DNA of 64,000 nucleotides from Gentiana macrophylla (lineage: Eukaryota; Streptophyta; Magnoliopsida; Gentianales; Gentianaceae): positions 1-64,000 of the forward strand of contig JAOBSW010001048.1 of assembly GCA_026214975.1 (NCBI GenBank), read 5' to 3'. Below are positions 60,200 through 64,000 of the stretch, piece after piece. The notes under the pieces were generated by a model. That model was not told the origin of the DNA. It saw nothing but the letters and a program-made list of their open reading frames with translations, and searched no databases. The position numbers and the translations under genes were made by a program. Each line of letters begins with the position of its first letter. The first letter of the stretch is position 1.

Positions 60200-61491
60200 A
60201 TGGCATCATCTTCCTCAAACACCCAAGCTGGGTATGAAAAATCGATTGCCACTGGCTCATTCTTTCAAGCAGAACACTACCTGAAACTGTGCGGAAATGA
60301 TGAGAATGCCAAACGACCGCAAAGCAGGTGCTAAAACCTAAAATTATCAACCTTCTCAATCCACCCATAACTGAGGTCTGCTATGAAAGCCTCTTCTCCT
60401 TCTGGAAATCTGCAAAATACGTCCCTGGACTCCTTGCTGAAGAAGGAGACAAGTTCGAAGAAGACAGGATTGTTGCATCTGTCAATGGTAAAGACGTGGT
60501 GATTACAGAAAAGGTAATTCGAAAACATCTCAAACTTTCCAATGAAGGTCAAGCGAAAGTGACATTGGTACCACAAGACTTGGACAATTTCTGGGCAACC
60601 ATTGCCAAAAAGGCAAACCCAGGATCCACAAGAGTCAATTGTCTTCGATCCGCGTTGAAGAAACCGTTCAATGAGTTTAGTGCTCTAATTGGCAAAACCA
60701 TTGAGGGAAAGTTGGGAGCAAATAATGCCATGACGGAAATTAGAATGCGGCTAATGTGAATCATCTATAACAAGCTACAAGTTAATTGGGCAAAGTACTT
60801 CTTTTTGAGAATCAAAGAGCAAATCCAAGGTGAAGTAAAAGCAGGCGAAAAGGGGATAAAAGAGGGTAAGACAATGGAAGGACAATTCTGGGTGAAAAAG
60901 TCATATGGGATACAGTTGCACTATCTGTTGCAATGTCTCAAAGTCCCCACTGTACAACTTCACAAACTGTATGAATCCAAAGTCATGTTTACTTATGTTA
61001 AACAACAAAAGAAGGCAGGAGAGGGAAAGAGGAAGAACCCCACACACAACACCACCAGTCAGAGAAAGAAACAAAAGGTTCGGCGAAGTCTTGAAAAGAC
61101 AGACTTTGGGAAATTGATTGATGAAGAAGAAGAAGAAGAGGATTCTGACACCGAGGCAAAACAACAAGACGAACAAAATATCAGTGAGGATGAACAGCAT
61201 CCTAATGAAGAAATCACTGGAGAGGATGAGGAATCTCCAGAAGAAGCTGTACAATTATCTGCAAACGATATAGATGATCGCATCACATAATATCTTGAGT
61301 GGAAGGAAGGCGATTCCAGACAACAGCTTCAAGACTCAGATCGCATACTTGCTGAAGAAGCATGTCTATTTGATTTTCTGGGAATCACAACTCTGGTAGG
61401 TGTACTTGATGAATCACCTCTATGGGACTTGGTTGATGCAGCCAAGGCAAAACTGCCCCAGATCTCTGGGAGACAAAGTAACGACTCAGAA

Positions 61492-61590
61492 GATGGTGGA
61501 GATGATCATGATCAGGATGATGGTGATGATCATGATGACAATGATGATAATGATCATCATGATGATGATCTTGGTTCAGACATAGAAGAG
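61492..61590 (+). repeat. GAT/CAT simple repeat coding an Asp/His-rich tract
   Basis: Imperfect GATGAT and CATGAT repeats encoding runs such as DDHDQDDGDDHDDNDD. Element B's extra ORF has a run of aspartate codons (minus strand near 29170-29200) in a comparable acidic region. Confidence 0.85.
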
Positions 61591-63038
61591 GATACTCCTG
61601 CACCAGATGCAATTGATGATACCACTCCTCTCCGTACATTTTTTAAACCACAAGCATGCAACAAGTCCACAACTCCAGCAAAGACAGCCACTCAACCGTT
61701 GTTTGTCAACGTTCCAGCTGACAGCACAAACACTATGGACACTGGTTCAGCTGCCGCCACTCCAGTCAAAGCAACCCCCGGCATAGAGATAGGGGGAACA
61801 GCAGCTCAAGCAACACCAGCATACATATCTACCCAAATACTTGAAGATCTAGATATGCATGCAGATGTCACCCAACATCAAAACAAGGGACAACAAACAG
61901 ATCCAGAATCAGCTGAAGTAAGGCACAAACTCTCTCAGCTGACCACTGACATTACAAATGAAACTTTTGAGAAAGCGGCAGATCTGCTGGCTGAAGAATT
62001 GGAACAGCAAGCTATGTATCTCAGATCCATGACTTCAGCTTTTAATGACAAATGCTCCTCCATTGAAAACAAGTTTCAGGCCATTGCAGAATACATTGAT
62101 GCACAAAATATTTTTGTTCAACAACAAGGAAATCTGATGAAGCAACTCAACATCAATATCACTAACAGTCTTGCAGGCCTCAGGTAGCACATTTCCCAAG
62201 AAAACGAATCAATGGCAGTAGCCTTTGGCACTAGACTTCGTAGTGTCAATGAAAAATTGAATGATCATCACAACAGATTCACATATATTGAATCAAAACT
62301 TGATTCACTGATTGGAACGGCAGAGGCCACCAACAAAGATCCTACTCAAAGCAAAGGGATGATCTTTGCCAAAAAGGGGAAAATCAGGATAAGCTGAAGG
62401 ATCAACAATCGAGACCCCAAATTTCATCAAGAACAAGCGAGAGCAAGAGACAGAGAAATAATGATCGAAATGAAGCAGAAGAACAACAAAGAAGGGTCAG
62501 AGAAGAAAGGGAAAAGACCTTAAAGGAACCCTGCATTGGACTTCCTTATCCTAAGCAAAGAAGAGATGATGATAGAGACAGTCCGGCGCAGACAAAGAAA
62601 GGCCTGGATCTAGTCAAAGAAAGAGGATCACCCACCAACATGGACTCAAGCACGGAGGAACACCAGCAGAGGTAGCAAAGCAGCTCCAAATATCTTTGGG
62701 AGCACAGAACTTACACTGGTCACCAAAGCAAAGCAGAATATGATGCAGATGTACTGGACCATGTAAGAGAATTTTTCAGAGTACATGAAGGACTTTATCC
62801 TCATTCCTCACAAGATGAAGCTTGGGCTGATTGGCTAAGCTATCAGGATGAAAGGATGAGAACTGATATGGCCAAACTCTACAATGAAGTCAAAAGAGAA
62901 TTTTCACTTCTCAAACAAACCAACAACAAACCAAGCTCAGCCATACCACTATCTGCAAAAGGACCAGAAGACTTGCCAGCTGAACAACAAGAAGAATTCA
63001 AATATATGTCAAAATTCTTCAATCCTATGGGGAGAATG

Positions 63039-63572
63039 GAGAAACAGGAGAAGTGGAGTCTCTACAAAAGCCTCAAGTTTGCAGATTCACATATTGCTGA
63101 GGCTAGGGAAAGACTTGAAAAATATTTTGGTGAACCTAAGGCAAATGAGACCATGCCTGATTTCAACAGACTTTTTGCCAAAAGAGTTTTCCAATGTGTA
63201 TCTGAATACACAGCTTTGGCTTACTGGAAGTGGAAGTTTCCAGAAATTGATTGGAAAGAAGAAGAAGAAGAGGATTCTGACACTGAGGCAGAACAGCAAG
63301 ACGAACAATATATCAGTGAGGATGAACAGCATCCTAATAAAGAAATCACTGGAGAGACACAGGAGCAGTGGAGTCTGTACAAAAGCCTCAAGTTTGCAGA
63401 TTCACATATTGCTGAGGCTAGGGAAAGACTTGAAAAATATTTTGGTGAACCTAAGGCAAATGAGACCATGCCTGATTTCAACAGACTTTTTCCCAAAATA
63501 GTTTTCCAAGGTGTATCTGAATACACAGCTTTGGCTTACTGGAAGTGGAAGTTTCCAGAAATTGATTGGAAA
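63039..63572 (+). repeat. Mosaic in-frame duplication in D env-like ORF
   Basis: The 219-bp segment 63039-63257 is repeated at 63354-63572 with few changes. The 96 bp between them (63258-63353) are a copy of sequence near 61122-61217 in the same ORF (the acidic EEDSDTEA, DEQHPN, EITGE part). Total offset is 315 bp, a multiple of three, so the frame is kept across the whole structure. Confidence 0.93.
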
Positions 63573-63635
63573 TACATGGAAGAGGTTCAGACTACAAAAT
63601 TCAAGAGGTACAAGGCTGAATTGAGCAAAATGTAG

Positions 63636-63768
63636 TTTGTAACACTTGAATAAAGTTCTAGAACTTATTACCCTATGATGGATGAATAAAATTGTTGAGT
63701 TTTTATTCTGTTGTTTATTATGAAATTTTTTGATTACCTATGTTAATGCTTATGAGGGTTTTGGCATC
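63636..63768 (+). other. Element D 3' untranslated spacer
   Basis: Short AT-rich stretch ending TTTTGGCATCATC, shared with element A before its polypurine tract. Confidence 0.65.
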
Positions 63769-63785
63769 ATCAAAAAGGGGGAAAT
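63769..63785 (+). other. Element D polypurine tract
   Basis: ATCAAAAAGGGGGAAAT directly before TGTTAGG. Confidence 0.92.
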
Positions 63786-64000
63786 TGTTAGGAACAGTTT
63801 ATTATGTTTTGATGATAGCCATACTAGCTGTTATAGCAAGCCTGAAATAAGTTAGAATTCTCTGTATAAGTCTTTACTTAGAGTCTGACATGTTGTATAA
63901 GTTGAGTCAGACAAGTATTGTACTAGTTGGTAGGACGACAAAGCAAAAACATATATTCTTTTTTTTTCAGCAAAGTGAAGCCAGCCAAGCACCAGCAGAG
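63786..64000 (+). repeat. Element D 3' LTR, first 215 bp
   Basis: Matches 52773 onward with about six substitutions by eye and an inserted poly-T run near 63960. The rest is outside the window. Confidence 0.95.

Larger units (their letters stand above)
60200..63635 (+). pseudogene. Element D env-like ORF
   Basis: About 3.4 kb after pol. It starts at MASSSSNTQAG (60200), shifts frame near 60325, then stays in one frame to about 62400 with stops at 60757, 61288, 62185 and 62395; a last open part runs 62856-63635 in another frame. Order: N-terminal globular part with VVITEKVIRKHLKLSNEG (near 60500), a basic KRKNPTHNTTSQRKKQK segment, an acidic tract (61120-61230), an Asp/His-rich tract (61492-61590), a Thr/Ala/Pro-rich part, a coiled-coil-like part (61950-62180), and a C-terminal block that is duplicated. 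No signal peptide or membrane span is evident. The layout resembles the extra ORFs of A and B; the role is unknown. Confidence 0.75.
52773..64000 (+). mobile_element. Element D: Sirevirus-like Ty1/copia retrotransposon, 3' LTR runs off the window
   Basis: Complete order: 5' LTR (52773-54172), primer site, gag, protease, integrase, reverse transcriptase, RNase H, env-like ORF, polypurine tract and the first 215 bp of the 3' LTR. The start TGTTAGGAACA and the tract AAAAAGGGGGAAAT are Sirevirus-like. Over the first 190 bp or so the two LTRs differ at about six positions by hand count plus a poly-T insertion, so it is fairly young, yet all major ORFs are broken. It inserted into C internal copy 3. 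Confidence 0.94.

Noticed and set aside
61385..61639. 84-codon His/Asp-rich minus-strand ORF
   Set aside because: Shadow of the GAT/CAT repeat that codes the acidic tract of the D env-like ORF.
1..64000. Host protein-coding gene, tRNA or rRNA
   Set aside because: Every long ORF is explained by retroelement domains or lies in LTR or internal repeat sequence; no cloverleaf or rRNA-like stretch was seen by eye.

Overview
This window is plant nuclear DNA made entirely of nested LTR retrotransposons. I found no host gene, tRNA, rRNA, bacterial operon or CRISPR array. The Ty1/copia pol genes, the Sirevirus-type layout (polypurine tract in the context GGCATCATCAAAAAGGGGG, long Gag, extra ORF after pol) and the initiator-tRNA-Met-like primer sites point to a flowering plant, probably a eudicot. 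The species cannot be read from this sequence. The setting looks like gene-poor heterochromatin.

I name the elements A to F. The base of the nest is B (27516-34247, minus strand), a Sirevirus-like element that has lost its whole pol region. A (window start to 27515, plus strand) is a decayed Sirevirus with gag, protease, integrase, reverse transcriptase, RNase H and an env-like ORF; it lies in the 3' LTR of B. E (6042-24629, plus) is a long non-coding LTR element inserted in A's env-like ORF, with a perfect 5-bp target duplication ATCAC. F (13289-22711, minus) is a second copy of E's family, inserted in E in the opposite direction, with target duplication AGTAT. On the other side of B, its 5' LTR is cut by C (34248-52772), a different non-coding LTR family present as a tandem LTR-internal-LTR-internal-LTR-internal array. 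D (52773 to past the window end, plus) is a younger Sirevirus inserted in the third internal copy of C.

A and D carry recognisable copia domains broken by stops and frameshifts, so no intact autonomous element is present. E, F and C have LTRs, primer sites and polypurine tracts but no ORF that looks like gag or pol; they fit the LARD class (large retrotransposon derivatives) and would need enzymes from elsewhere to move. A, B and D each keep a large extra ORF between pol (or gag, in B) and the 3' LTR, rich in acidic and coiled-coil sequence.

The most notable observations are: an in-frame mosaic duplication in D's env-like ORF that reads like two successive reverse-transcriptase template switches; hairpin arrays and a fixed-spacing 50-bp motif pair conserved between E and F; a duplicated polypurine tract in E and F; the tandem array of C; a pol-less Sirevirus that kept its env-like ORF; and a recurrent CTG/CAG/CCG-to-CG difference between repeat copies that suggests methylation-linked base-calling errors, which may account for some of the frameshifts.
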